Shown in pieces: positions 52,877-61,372 of a stretch of DNA of 64,000 nucleotides. This stretch comes from CBDFLA01 sp965248915 (GTDB taxonomy: Bacteria; Pseudomonadota; Alphaproteobacteria; M2410): the NCBI GenBank assembly GCA_965248915.1, contig OZ252216.1, positions 2,728,001-2,792,000 of the forward strand, written 5' to 3'. A model generated the notes under the pieces. That model saw only the letters and a program-made list of their open reading frames with translations. It was not told where the DNA came from and did not search any database. Numbering within the stretch: the first letter of the stretch is position 1; each line of letters starts with the position of its first letter. A program made the translations under genes and the position numbers.

Positions 52877-54745
52877 ATGAAAAAGCGCAGCGTTATCGGA
52901 GGCCTAATACTCGCAACAATCTGCATGTGCGCAGTGACTTCAACTGCGCTGGCGGCAGAGAACGGGTCGGACGATCTGACCACATTTATTGATGCCTGGA
53001 TTGAAGAAAACCAAGCCAGTGCTAAGATTCCCGGCGTTGTCTTCTCTTTGGTTGAAGGCGATGAAGTGCTCACGGCCAAAGGCTTTGGATTTTCTGATTT
53101 GGAAACTCAGGCCCCTGCCACAGAGAACTCACCGTTTCGAGTAGGCTCGGTTTCCAAGCCCGTTACAGCCACCGCCGCCCTACACGCCACAGACCAAACC
53201 TCGCTCACTCGCCATGATGACTTGCGCCCCCTGTTTGAAGATCTGCCAGTTCGCCCACCACTCAAAGACCCAATAACACTGCACCACCTTTTGACCCACT
53301 CAGGTGGTTTTAGCGAATCCTTGTTTGGCCAGCACAAACGATCCCAGAAGGAACTCACCAACATCCAGACCTATTTGGAGACGCACCTGCCGCCCCGCTT
53401 CGAAGAGCCGGGCCGTGTCATCGCCTACAATGATCACCACACGACGCTCGCAGGACACGCTATCGAGCGCGTATCTGCCATGTCCTTTGAAGCATACGCA
53501 CAAATAAATCTCTTTGACCCACTCGGCATGTCAAATTCCACGTTTGATCAAAGAGATGATCGAGACCGCGCAATAAGCTACCGCCTCTCCGATGGCGGAT
53601 TTGTTCCCTACCCGCGCGATTATATTCTCACGACCCCAGCGGCCGGCCTCATCACGACAGCCAACGATATGGCGAAATACATGTCCAATCTCCTGACAGA
53701 CGGGGCAGATGGTGTTCTGCTTCTCTCGCCGGAGAACTACCAGGCTCAAAAGTCGGTTCAGTTCGCCAATCACCCCAAACTGCGTGGGCGAGCTTATGGC
53801 TTTGCAACCACCACTAAGGGTGGACACCTCGTTCTCTACAAGGATGGCCAGGCATCCGGTTTCGCTGCCCGGATGGTTCTCGTTCCAGATCTGAAGCTTG
53901 GCTTCTTCGTCGCCATCAACCTTTCGATTCTCGGCCCCATGGGTGCGCCCAATGACGCCGCACGGTTTTCAAAAAACTTAGGCGATGCAATTTTGGATCG
54001 TGCAATCAATACCGCTCAAGATGATCCGGTCACGCCACCAATCGCAACTGATATTGGTGACCTCTCGCCTTACGTCGGCACCTACCGCAACGTTGTCGCC
54101 GCCCGCCACACGTTTGAAAAGATTTTGGGCATGACCGACGACGTGACCATCACCGCCTCAGAGAAATCGCTTCATATTGGCTCTGGGGTCTACATCCCTG
54201 TCGAAGAGGGCCTGTTTCAATGGCACGAAGGAGATCAGTTCTACATTGCCTTCGACACAGATCGAAACAACCCGCCGCAATATCTCTTCATTGGGGGTGG
54301 AGCCTATGAGCGTGTGCCTTGGTATGGCGCCTCGGCCAACCTATCTTACATTCTTGGAAGTCTTGTAAGCCTCGTCCTCTTAACAACTGTTGTCTCCGTC
54401 ACACTATCGGTGCGAGGGAAAAGGAATTCACGACTTGGACGCGGAACGCACACACTCATTTCTGGCGCATTTCTCGCGCGCTTGATCTTTCTCTTAAGCT
54501 TCGGCCTGTTCTTCTACGGCACTGATCCGCAAGAGCTCTTCTTCGGTCCGCCTCAAGCTCTCAAAGTCATCCTGTTGCTGCCAGTCCTTGCCGTCGTCCT
54601 CGATGCATTGAGCCTGATCAGTCTTACCCGCAATCGCCAAAGCTCGACCCTTATGTCGCAGGGGTATATCGGCCTCTACATTGCCAGCGCCCTCGGCCTC
54701 AGTCTCTGGCTCCACTACTGGAACCTTCTGGGCTGGCGGTTTTGA
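52877..54745 (+). CDS. Beta-lactamase-family serine hydrolase with C-terminal membrane domain
   Basis: A 622-residue protein. Signal peptide (about 1-26), then a class C-like penicillin-binding fold with S91-V-S-K94 as catalytic SxxK, HHLLTHSGG and AYNDHHTTLAGHAIERV where others have YSN (Asp in the third place here). A linker domain follows (about 385-490), and four membrane helices end the chain (about 490-620). Such enzymes are usually esterases or peptidases, not true beta-lactamases. Co-transcription with the TetR gene suggests induction by its substrate. Confidence 0.85.
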   Translation: MKKRSVIGGLILATICMCAVTSTALAAENGSDDLTTFIDAWIEENQASAKIPGVVFSLVEGDEVLTAKGFGFSDLETQAPATENSPFRVGSVSKPVTATAALHATDQTSLTRHDDLRPLFEDLPVRPPLKDPITLHHLLTHSGGFSESLFGQHKRSQKELTNIQTYLETHLPPRFEEPGRVIAYNDHHTTLAGHAIERVSAMSFEAYAQINLFDPLGMSNSTFDQRDDRDRAISYRLSDGGFVPYPRDYILTTPAAGLITTANDMAKYMSNLLTDGADGVLLLSPENYQAQKSVQFANHPKLRGRAYGFATTTKGGHLVLYKDGQASGFAARMVLVPDLKLGFFVAINLSILGPMGAPNDAARFSKNLGDAILDRAINTAQDDPVTPPIATDIGDLSPYVGTYRNVVAARHTFEKILGMTDDVTITASEKSLHIGSGVYIPVEEGLFQWHEGDQFYIAFDTDRNNPPQYLFIGGGAYERVPWYGASANLSYILGSLVSLVLLTTVVSVTLSVRGKRNSRLGRGTHTLISGAFLARLIFLLSFGLFFYGTDPQELFFGPPQALKVILLLPVLAVVLDALSLISLTRNRQSSTLMSQGYIGLYIASALGLSLWLHYWNLLGWRF

Positions 54746-54880
54746 AGGGCAGTTCTGCGGACAATAGCCTTCCCAACCCAATTCATTGAGTTGAATTGCT
54801 TCTGCAAACCTAAGAGCGGGAGAATTAGTCATCGAAAATTACTCTCCTACAACCTATAAGGATACATAACCAATTTCTCA

Positions 54881-55996
54881 ATGAGGCGAATCGCTATGGT
54901 CGAATACGCCGAATACTCATTCAAACTCTCTTTGCCGAGCCAGGGAAACGACATTTCTGATGAAAGTTGGGAGGAACAGATCGCAGAGCAAATCAGAACT
55001 TGGCGAGATGCTCGCACTACTCTCAGCCAGCTCCACATCGGAGAAGGAAGCCAAAGAGCGTCAATTGAGTTTGATTGGCAACCGGTCATCCAAAGCTGCC
55101 GAAAATACGCCCGTGCTATGAGAGCTTTCGATGCGTACCTCCATCAAGGCCCTCCCAATGGTAAACCACCCTATCATCTCTTTCAGAAACGAAACACTCG
55201 AGTACCAATAGTAGTTCGGCTGGAGCGCTGCAGTGGCGAAAAATATCCCTCCATACACACGCAGATGTGCGTAGAGCAGGCGATGTCACAATTGTTCCTC
55301 ATCATGAATATTGCTAACCCTGGTTGTTTTGACTTGTATCAGTCAGAACTCATCAGTTCCGACGAAACTCACTCCTCATCCCGTCGCCGCTCCGGTAGGC
55401 AACGGATCAATCTTTCCAAGTTTCACTACGAAATGTTTAAACTGCGATTGGAACCAAAGTCATGGCCCAAACCCAAAGTGCTGGATCTAGAATCAACAGC
55501 TAATTGGTTCTTGGGAACGCAACCAAGAGACAAAAGTCACGAATCGAAACGCCTAAATCAAGTGTTCTCATCTCTCCTTTACCTAGCATCCGACGAGTTA
55601 AACCCAATGGATGTTGTCTGGATCTTCTACTGTCTTGAAACATTACTTGGCACGACCCCAGGAGAGAACCGAACGGCGCTTGTTCGACGCATAAGCCTCC
55701 TGCTCGGTGCAAATCCTAAGCAACAAAAATTCATCTCAAGAAGCATGAAACCACTCTACAACTATCGAAGCAGTATCGTGCATGGAAATCAGAATGTGAT
55801 TCACCACCTTGAGAATGTCACAAGTGGGGAGGCCTTCGATAGCGAATACGACAAGCTCTTCGATAGAATTGAAATAGGATATGCGATCCTCATTGCATGT
55901 CTTCAGGTCATGGCTGAAAGGCAATGGCACAGTGTATGTTTCGGGGAGACAATCCAAGGGTTAACAGCAGAACAATGCAATGCGACAAGCCAATAG
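54881..55996 (+). CDS. HEPN-domain protein, ApeA-like
   Basis: A 371-residue protein. The C-terminal 120 residues resemble the Apea-type HEPN domain: a helical stretch with WIFYCLETLLGTTPGENRTALVRRISLLLG, then NYRSSIVHGNQ, where R296-x4-H301 is the HEPN ribonuclease motif. The N-terminal 230 residues have no match I know. ATG 54881 or 54896 may be the start. It sits alone between core genes, with higher Asn, Ser and Gln content than its neighbours, which suggests an inserted defence or toxin-type gene. Confidence 0.65.
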   Translation: MRRIAMVEYAEYSFKLSLPSQGNDISDESWEEQIAEQIRTWRDARTTLSQLHIGEGSQRASIEFDWQPVIQSCRKYARAMRAFDAYLHQGPPNGKPPYHLFQKRNTRVPIVVRLERCSGEKYPSIHTQMCVEQAMSQLFLIMNIANPGCFDLYQSELISSDETHSSSRRRSGRQRINLSKFHYEMFKLRLEPKSWPKPKVLDLESTANWFLGTQPRDKSHESKRLNQVFSSLLYLASDELNPMDVVWIFYCLETLLGTTPGENRTALVRRISLLLGANPKQQKFISRSMKPLYNYRSSIVHGNQNVIHHLENVTSGEAFDSEYDKLFDRIEIGYAILIACLQVMAERQWHSVCFGETIQGLTAEQCNATSQ

Positions 55997-56089
55997 TTTG
56001 GACACACTGACAGACATCGATATCATCTCCGAATGAACAGTCCCCTCCTCAAGGCTCGCTCGTCCTAAGCGCGCGCGTCACACAACAAA

Positions 56090-56114
56090 AAGCCCGGAAC
56101 CAAGTTCCGGGCTT
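56090..56114 (-). terminator. Intrinsic terminator of the atp operon
   Basis: An 11-bp stem AAGCCCGGAAC/GTTCCGGGCTT with a three-base loop. Read on the minus strand it is followed by TTTTGTTGTG. It lies 26 bases after the atpC stop. Confidence 0.88.
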
Positions 56115-56140
56115 CCAATCTTCAGGCAAGATTCCGCGCC

Positions 56141-56551
56141 TTATGCCGCGCTCACGACCTCCTTGACCGCCCGCAGGTGGCTCAAATTCTCTTCCGCCAA
56201 CGCCTTCTCAAAATCATCTTTCGCGATCGAGACGTCTTCTTCTGCGTCCTTGATCTTCTGATCAATGCCTTGGGTGTCGAGCTCTTTCAATGGCTGGGCG
56301 TCTTCCGCCAATACCGTCAATCCAGCAGCGTTTACTTCAGCAAACCCGTGATAGACGAAGTACTTCGTCGGTGTGCCGCTTGATTCTTCGTAGACATCGA
56401 CAACACCCGGACGCAAACGGGAGATCACTGGCGCATGGCCAATGAGAACACCAAAGTCACCTTCTGACCCCGGGACCACAACCATGTCCACATCGGTCGA
56501 AACGAGTTCGCGCTCCGGCGATACCATGGAAAAATGAAGCTTCTCAGCCAT
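56141..56551 (-). CDS. atpC: ATP synthase F1 epsilon subunit
   Basis: A 136-residue protein of the usual size. KLHFSMVSPERELVSTDVDMVVVPGSEGDFGVLIGHAP begins the beta sandwich; the last 45 residues form the regulatory helical hairpin. It is last in the operon atpH-A-G-D-C and followed by a strong terminator. Confidence 0.95.
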   Translation of the reverse strand: MAEKLHFSMVSPERELVSTDVDMVVVPGSEGDFGVLIGHAPVISRLRPGVVDVYEESSGTPTKYFVYHGFAEVNAAGLTVLAEDAQPLKELDTQGIDQKIKDAEEDVSIAKDDFEKALAEENLSHLRAVKEVVSAA

Positions 56552-56596
56552 GTCTTCTCACTCCGTCGAGCACCACAAGAGGTGCCCCTTGGTTCC

Positions 56597-58018
56597 TTAC
56601 GCTGCTTCCGCGGCCATTTGCTCGGCTTTTGCAATCGCATCTTCGATCGTGCCAACCATGTAGAAGGCTGCTTCCGGCAAATGGTCATAGTCGCCATCAC
56701 ACAGGCCCTTGAAGCCTTTGATCGTGTCTTTGATGTCCACAAGAATACCAGGCGATCCGGTAAATACTTCCGCCACAAAGAACGGCTGGCTCAAGAAGCG
56801 TTCAATCTTCCGCGCCCGTGCCACGGTGAGCTTGTCTTCTTCCGACAATTCATCCATGCCCAAAATCGCGATGATGTCTTGCAGGCTCTTGTACTTCTGC
56901 AGGATTTCCTGAACCCGGCGAGCGGTTCGGTAGTGTTCTTCACCCACAACCCGTGGTTCCAAGATCCGCGATGTGGAATCAAGTGGATCCACAGCCGGGT
57001 AAATCCCTTTTTCCGAGATCGCCCGGTTCAACACGGTTGTTGCATCCAAGTGAGCAAACGAGGTTGCCGGCGCTGGGTCCGTCAAGTCATCAGCCGGCAC
57101 GTAAATCGCCTGCACCGACGTTACCGATCCTTTGGTCGTCGAGGTGATGCGCTCCTGCATGGTGCCCATGTCGGTGGCAAGCGTTGGCTGATACCCCACA
57201 GCGGAAGGAATACGGCCCAACAGTGCTGACACTTCAGAACCGGCCTGCGTAAAGCGGAAGATATTGTCGACAAAGAACAACACGTCTTGGCCTTGATCGC
57301 GGAAATGCTCAGCAACCGTCAAACCAGACAATGCGACCCGGGCGCGTGCTCCGGGAGGCTCATTCATTTGACCGTAAACAAGCGAACATTTTGACCCTTC
57401 GCCGCCGCCTTCTTTGTTCACGCCAGATCCGATCATTTCCCAGTAAAGGTCGTTCCCCTCACGGGTCCGCTCCCCAACACCGGCAAAGACAGAATAACCA
57501 CCATGCGCCTTCGCGACGTTATTGATCAACTCCTGAATAAGAACGGTCTTGCCAACACCAGCACCGCCAAAGAGGCCAACCTTACCGCCCTTCGCATATG
57601 GCGCGAGAAGGTCCACAACCTTAATACCTGTGATCAAGATCTCAGATTCCGTCGACTGCTCAACAAAACTCGGGGCATCTTGGTGAATGGCCCTTGTTTG
57701 TTTGGCATTGACCGGCCCGCATTCATCCACTGGCTCACCGATCACATTGATGATCCGACCCAGAGTTTCATCGCCAACCGGCACCATGATGCCTTGGCCC
57801 GTGTCTGTAACCACAAGGCCACGTACCAGACCCTCGGTCGAGTCCATGGCGATGGTGCGCACCGTGTTTTCGCCCAGGTGCTGCGCAACCTCGAGAACCA
57901 GACGGTTACCATTGTTGTCGCACTCCAGGGCATTCAAAATCGCGGGCAAGCCATCCCCGAACTGAACGTCGACGACCGCGCCGATAACCTGAGTAATTTT
58001 GCCGACTGCTGTTGTCAT
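56597..58018 (-). CDS. atpD: ATP synthase F1 beta subunit
   Basis: A 473-residue catalytic subunit. GGAGVGKTV is the P-loop, GERTREGNDLYWEM carries the catalytic Glu, and ALLGRIPSAVGYQPTLATDMG is typical. The ATG at 58018 behind AAGGAG is the right start; the frame's extension to 58072 would overlap atpG and add 18 atypical residues. Confidence 0.98.
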   Translation of the reverse strand: MTTAVGKITQVIGAVVDVQFGDGLPAILNALECDNNGNRLVLEVAQHLGENTVRTIAMDSTEGLVRGLVVTDTGQGIMVPVGDETLGRIINVIGEPVDECGPVNAKQTRAIHQDAPSFVEQSTESEILITGIKVVDLLAPYAKGGKVGLFGGAGVGKTVLIQELINNVAKAHGGYSVFAGVGERTREGNDLYWEMIGSGVNKEGGGEGSKCSLVYGQMNEPPGARARVALSGLTVAEHFRDQGQDVLFFVDNIFRFTQAGSEVSALLGRIPSAVGYQPTLATDMGTMQERITSTTKGSVTSVQAIYVPADDLTDPAPATSFAHLDATTVLNRAISEKGIYPAVDPLDSTSRILEPRVVGEEHYRTARRVQEILQKYKSLQDIIAILGMDELSEEDKLTVARARKIERFLSQPFFVAEVFTGSPGILVDIKDTIKGFKGLCDGDYDHLPEAAFYMVGTIEDAIAKAEQMAAEAA

Positions 58019-58040
58019 GTCGAACTCCTTAAGCCTTCCC

Positions 58041-58928
58041 TTAGAGCGCTTCTGCGCCTGAGATAATCTCAATCAATTCCTTGGTGATCTGCGCTTGGCG
58101 CGATCGGTTGTACTGGATCGTCAATTTGTCGATCATGTCGCCTGCGTTGCGCGTCGCATTATCCATAGCCGACATCCGCGCGCCTTGTTCACTGGCTGCG
58201 TTCTCAAGCAAGGCTTTGAAGACTTGCACATAGAGATTGCTCGGAAGCAATTCTTTCAAAACGCCTTGTTCATCGGGCTCATAGTCATAAACATTGTTGG
58301 TCGATTGTGCTGGTTCATCGTTGTCAGCTTCAATGACTTCTGCCGGGATCAAGCTCTGCGCCGTTGGTATTTGGCTGATGACCGATTGGAAGCGATTAAA
58401 GAAGATCGTGCAAACATCAAACTCTTGGCTCTCGAACATCTCAATCAGGCGCACGCCTATTTCACTCGCGTTGCCGTAGGAAATGTTGCGCACTTCCGAC
58501 AGGTCGATGACATCAATGATGTCGCCGCCGTACTGTCGCTTCAAAACATCGTAGCCTTTTTTGCCAACACAGAGGATTTTGACGGTCTTGCCTGCTTTGC
58601 GAAGCTCATCGAACCGCGCCCGTGCAAGTTTTGCGATGGACGAGTTAAAGCCGCCGCACAATCCGCGTTCCGCCGTCGCGACCACAAGCAAATGTGTGTC
58701 GTCTTTGCCGTTTCCAACCAGAAGCTCCGGAGCGCCAGGAGCATCCTTCATGGCCCCACTCAAGTTGGCCATCACAGATCCCATGCGTTCAGAATAAGGC
58801 CGCGCGGCAATCGCTGCGTCCTGCGCCCGGCGCAGTTTTGCAGCGGCCACCATTTGCATGGCCTTAGTGATCTTCTGCGTGTTCTTCACGCTGTCGATCC
58901 GGTTTCTGAGTTCCTTTAGGCTTGGCAT
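58041..58928 (-). CDS. atpG: ATP synthase F1 gamma subunit
   Basis: A 295-residue rotor subunit. MPSLKELRNRIDSVKNTQKITKAMQMVAAAKLRRAQ at the N-terminus and NATRNAGDMIDKLTIQYNRSRQAQITKELIEIISGAEAL at the C-terminus form the central coiled coil. It follows atpA after 34 bases. Confidence 0.97.
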   Translation of the reverse strand: MPSLKELRNRIDSVKNTQKITKAMQMVAAAKLRRAQDAAIAARPYSERMGSVMANLSGAMKDAPGAPELLVGNGKDDTHLLVVATAERGLCGGFNSSIAKLARARFDELRKAGKTVKILCVGKKGYDVLKRQYGGDIIDVIDLSEVRNISYGNASEIGVRLIEMFESQEFDVCTIFFNRFQSVISQIPTAQSLIPAEVIEADNDEPAQSTNNVYDYEPDEQGVLKELLPSNLYVQVFKALLENAASEQGARMSAMDNATRNAGDMIDKLTIQYNRSRQAQITKELIEIISGAEAL

Positions 58929-58962
58929 AAGCCCTTCTCTCCTTCGGTGAGAGCGTCAAGAA

Positions 58963-60492
58963 TTAGGCAAAGTGCGATGCGAAAGCGTCGACCGCGGCTT
59001 TGAGCTTTTCTTCTGTCTCGGAAGAAAGCGCTTTTTCGTCGGCAATGGTTTTTAGGATATCCGCGCCCTTCTCATGCATGTGGCGCAACAAACCCTCTTC
59101 GAAACGCTCAACATCAGAAGATGCAATCTTGTCGAGATAACCGTTCACACCCGCATAGATCACAGCGACCTGTTCTTCGACCGCAAGCGGTGAGAACTGA
59201 GGTTGCTTCAATAGCTCGGTCAAACGCTCACCACGATTAAGCAGCGCTTGGGTCGCGGCATCAAGATCAGAACCAAACTGCGCAAAGGCCGCCATTTCGC
59301 GGTACTGAGCCAGTTCACCCTTAATCTTACCGGCAACCTGTTTCATGGCTTTGACTTGTGCGGCTGAACCCACCCGGCTCACCGATAGACCCACATTGAG
59401 GGCCGGGCGAATGCCTTGGAAGAAGAGATCGGTTTCAAGGAAGATCTGACCGTCCGTAATCGAAATCACGTTGGTCGGAATATATGCCGACACGTCATTG
59501 GCTTGCGTTTCAATGATCGGCAATGCGGTCAGAGAACCGGCGCCATTGTCTTCATTCAGTTTAGCCGCCCGTTCCAACAACCGGGAGTGAAGATAAAACA
59601 CATCCCCAGGATACGCTTCACGTCCCGGAGGACGACGCAGCAGCAAGGACATTTGACGATAAGCCACCGCTTGCTTGGAAAGATCATCGTAAACCATGAG
59701 AGCGTGCATGCCGTTGTCCCGGAAATACTCACCCATGGTGCATCCAGCAAATGGCGCCAAGAATTGCAAAGGAGCCGGCTCAGAAGCGGTCGCGGCAACC
59801 ACGATGGAATATTCCATGGCGCCGTTCTCTTCGAGCGTCTTCACGATCTGCGCAACCGTCGAGCGTTTCTGCCCAATGGCCACATAAACGCAGTAGAGTT
59901 TTTGGCTCTCATCGTCTGATTTGTTGACATCTTTTTGGTTCAAGATGGCGTCGATCGCGACCGCGGTCTTACCCGTCTGACGGTCTCCAATAATCAGCTC
60001 CCGCTGACCACGCCCAATCGGGATCAAAGCATCAATGGCCTTAATGCCCGTTTGCATTGGCTCATGCACCGACTTACGAGGAATAATCCCAGGTGCTTTC
60101 ACATCCACTTGCCGACGCTCAGCCGCTTCAATGGGACCTTTGCCGTCGATGGGATTGCCGAGAGGGTCTACGACCCGGCCCAAAAGACCCTTACCAACCG
60201 GCACGTCCACAATGGCGTCGGTCCGCTTGACCGTGTCACCTTCTTTAATGTCACGGTCAGAGCCGAAAATCACGACACCGACATTGTCGGTCTCAAGGTT
60301 CAACGCCATGCCCTTAACACCGCCAGGAAATTCAACCATTTCCCCGGCTTGCACATTGTCGAGCCCGTAAACCCTCGCAATCCCGTCACCGACGGAAAGC
60401 ACTTGTCCGATTTCAGAAACTTGCGCTTCAGAACCAAAGTCTTTGATCTGCTCTTTTAGAATGGCAGAAATTTCAGCGGCTTGGATGTCCAT
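58963..60492 (-). CDS. atpA: ATP synthase F1 alpha subunit
   Basis: A 509-residue subunit with non-catalytic P-loop GDRQTGKTAVAIDAI, VYVAIGQKRSTVAQIV, PGREAYPGDVFYLHSRLLERAAKL. ATG 60492 overlaps the atpH stop in TGATG, so the two are coupled; GTG 60495 is the alternative. Confidence 0.98.
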   Translation of the reverse strand: MDIQAAEISAILKEQIKDFGSEAQVSEIGQVLSVGDGIARVYGLDNVQAGEMVEFPGGVKGMALNLETDNVGVVIFGSDRDIKEGDTVKRTDAIVDVPVGKGLLGRVVDPLGNPIDGKGPIEAAERRQVDVKAPGIIPRKSVHEPMQTGIKAIDALIPIGRGQRELIIGDRQTGKTAVAIDAILNQKDVNKSDDESQKLYCVYVAIGQKRSTVAQIVKTLEENGAMEYSIVVAATASEPAPLQFLAPFAGCTMGEYFRDNGMHALMVYDDLSKQAVAYRQMSLLLRRPPGREAYPGDVFYLHSRLLERAAKLNEDNGAGSLTALPIIETQANDVSAYIPTNVISITDGQIFLETDLFFQGIRPALNVGLSVSRVGSAAQVKAMKQVAGKIKGELAQYREMAAFAQFGSDLDAATQALLNRGERLTELLKQPQFSPLAVEEQVAVIYAGVNGYLDKIASSDVERFEEGLLRHMHEKGADILKTIADEKALSSETEEKLKAAVDAFASHFA

Positions 60493-61121
60493 CACCCGAC
60501 CTCTTTCATAGCAATTTTGAGACTTGAGAGTTTGGTACGTATCGACGAGTCAATCATGCGGCTACCGACCTTTACGATCAGGCCACCGATTAGGCTGTCA
60601 TCGACATTTGTTTCAAGTTGCACGTCTTGGCCAAGAGACGATTTAAGCGTCTCCTTGAGCTGTGCAACATGTTCGTCATTGAGCACTACAGCGCTTGTAA
60701 CGGTCGCGGAAAGCTCACCGCGGTGTTGCGCCAAAAGGCCTTGAAACGCCTTGATCATATCTTCCAGAGCAAAAAGGCGTCGGTTCGCGGCCACCAGGCT
60801 CACGAAATTGCGAATGAGGCGCATGGCACCTGCCTTTTCGAGAATAGCGTCAAGCGCCCGCTTCTGATCATCGCGCGAAATAACGGGACTTCTGACCAGA
60901 CGCGTCAGGTCTTCGCTCTTTTCAATCAGACCATTGAGGTTTGCAAGGTCGCCGGCGACCACATCAAGTGCGCTTGGCGCGTCGCCTATTTCGCCAGCAA
61001 AGGCCTTAAGACCTTCATCGCCCTGACCCCCACGGGTCGCGTCCACTTCCAAAGCCAGCTCAAAAAGAGCCGTGGCATATCGCAAAGCCACTCCGGCCAG
61101 TACAGGTTGATCGCTCGACAC
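60492..61121 (-). CDS. atpH: ATP synthase F1 delta subunit
   Basis: About 209 residues from GTG 61121; VLAGVALRYATALFELALE is the usual start, and FVSLVAANRRLFALEDMIKAF and DDSLIGGLIVKVGSRMIDSSIRTKLSSLK near the end identify it as the stator delta subunit. The frame is open to 61208, but those residues do not fit the family. It is first in the operon; a clear promoter was not found in 61122-61372. Confidence 0.95.
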   Translation of the reverse strand: MSSDQPVLAGVALRYATALFELALEVDATRGGQGDEGLKAFAGEIGDAPSALDVVAGDLANLNGLIEKSEDLTRLVRSPVISRDDQKRALDAILEKAGAMRLIRNFVSLVAANRRLFALEDMIKAFQGLLAQHRGELSATVTSAVVLNDEHVAQLKETLKSSLGQDVQLETNVDDSLIGGLIVKVGSRMIDSSIRTKLSSLKIAMKEVG

Positions 61122-61372
61122 AGGAATTTTGCCTTTTGGACGGTCAAAATTAGAACAAATCGGAGGCCTAATTTTTCCGGTTTTTTCGTACCGGATGAAA
61201 ACCGCCAACTAATTGAAATCTTGACAGTTTTTGGAGTGATGTGAGTCGCAGGATTGGACCCCCATCGAAACTGCGCGGGTTAGGTATCATACTCCTTTCG
61301 CGCATGCAACACGGAGCCCGTCAAATGCGTCGTTTATGCCCACTTTTTAAATCAGAATGCCAGGCCGGGCAG

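Noticed and set aside
56534..57229. 231-residue plus-strand frame over atpD
   Set aside because: It is antisense to atpD, one of the best-supported genes here; the same holds for the plus-strand frames at 57503, 58095, 59416 and 59935.
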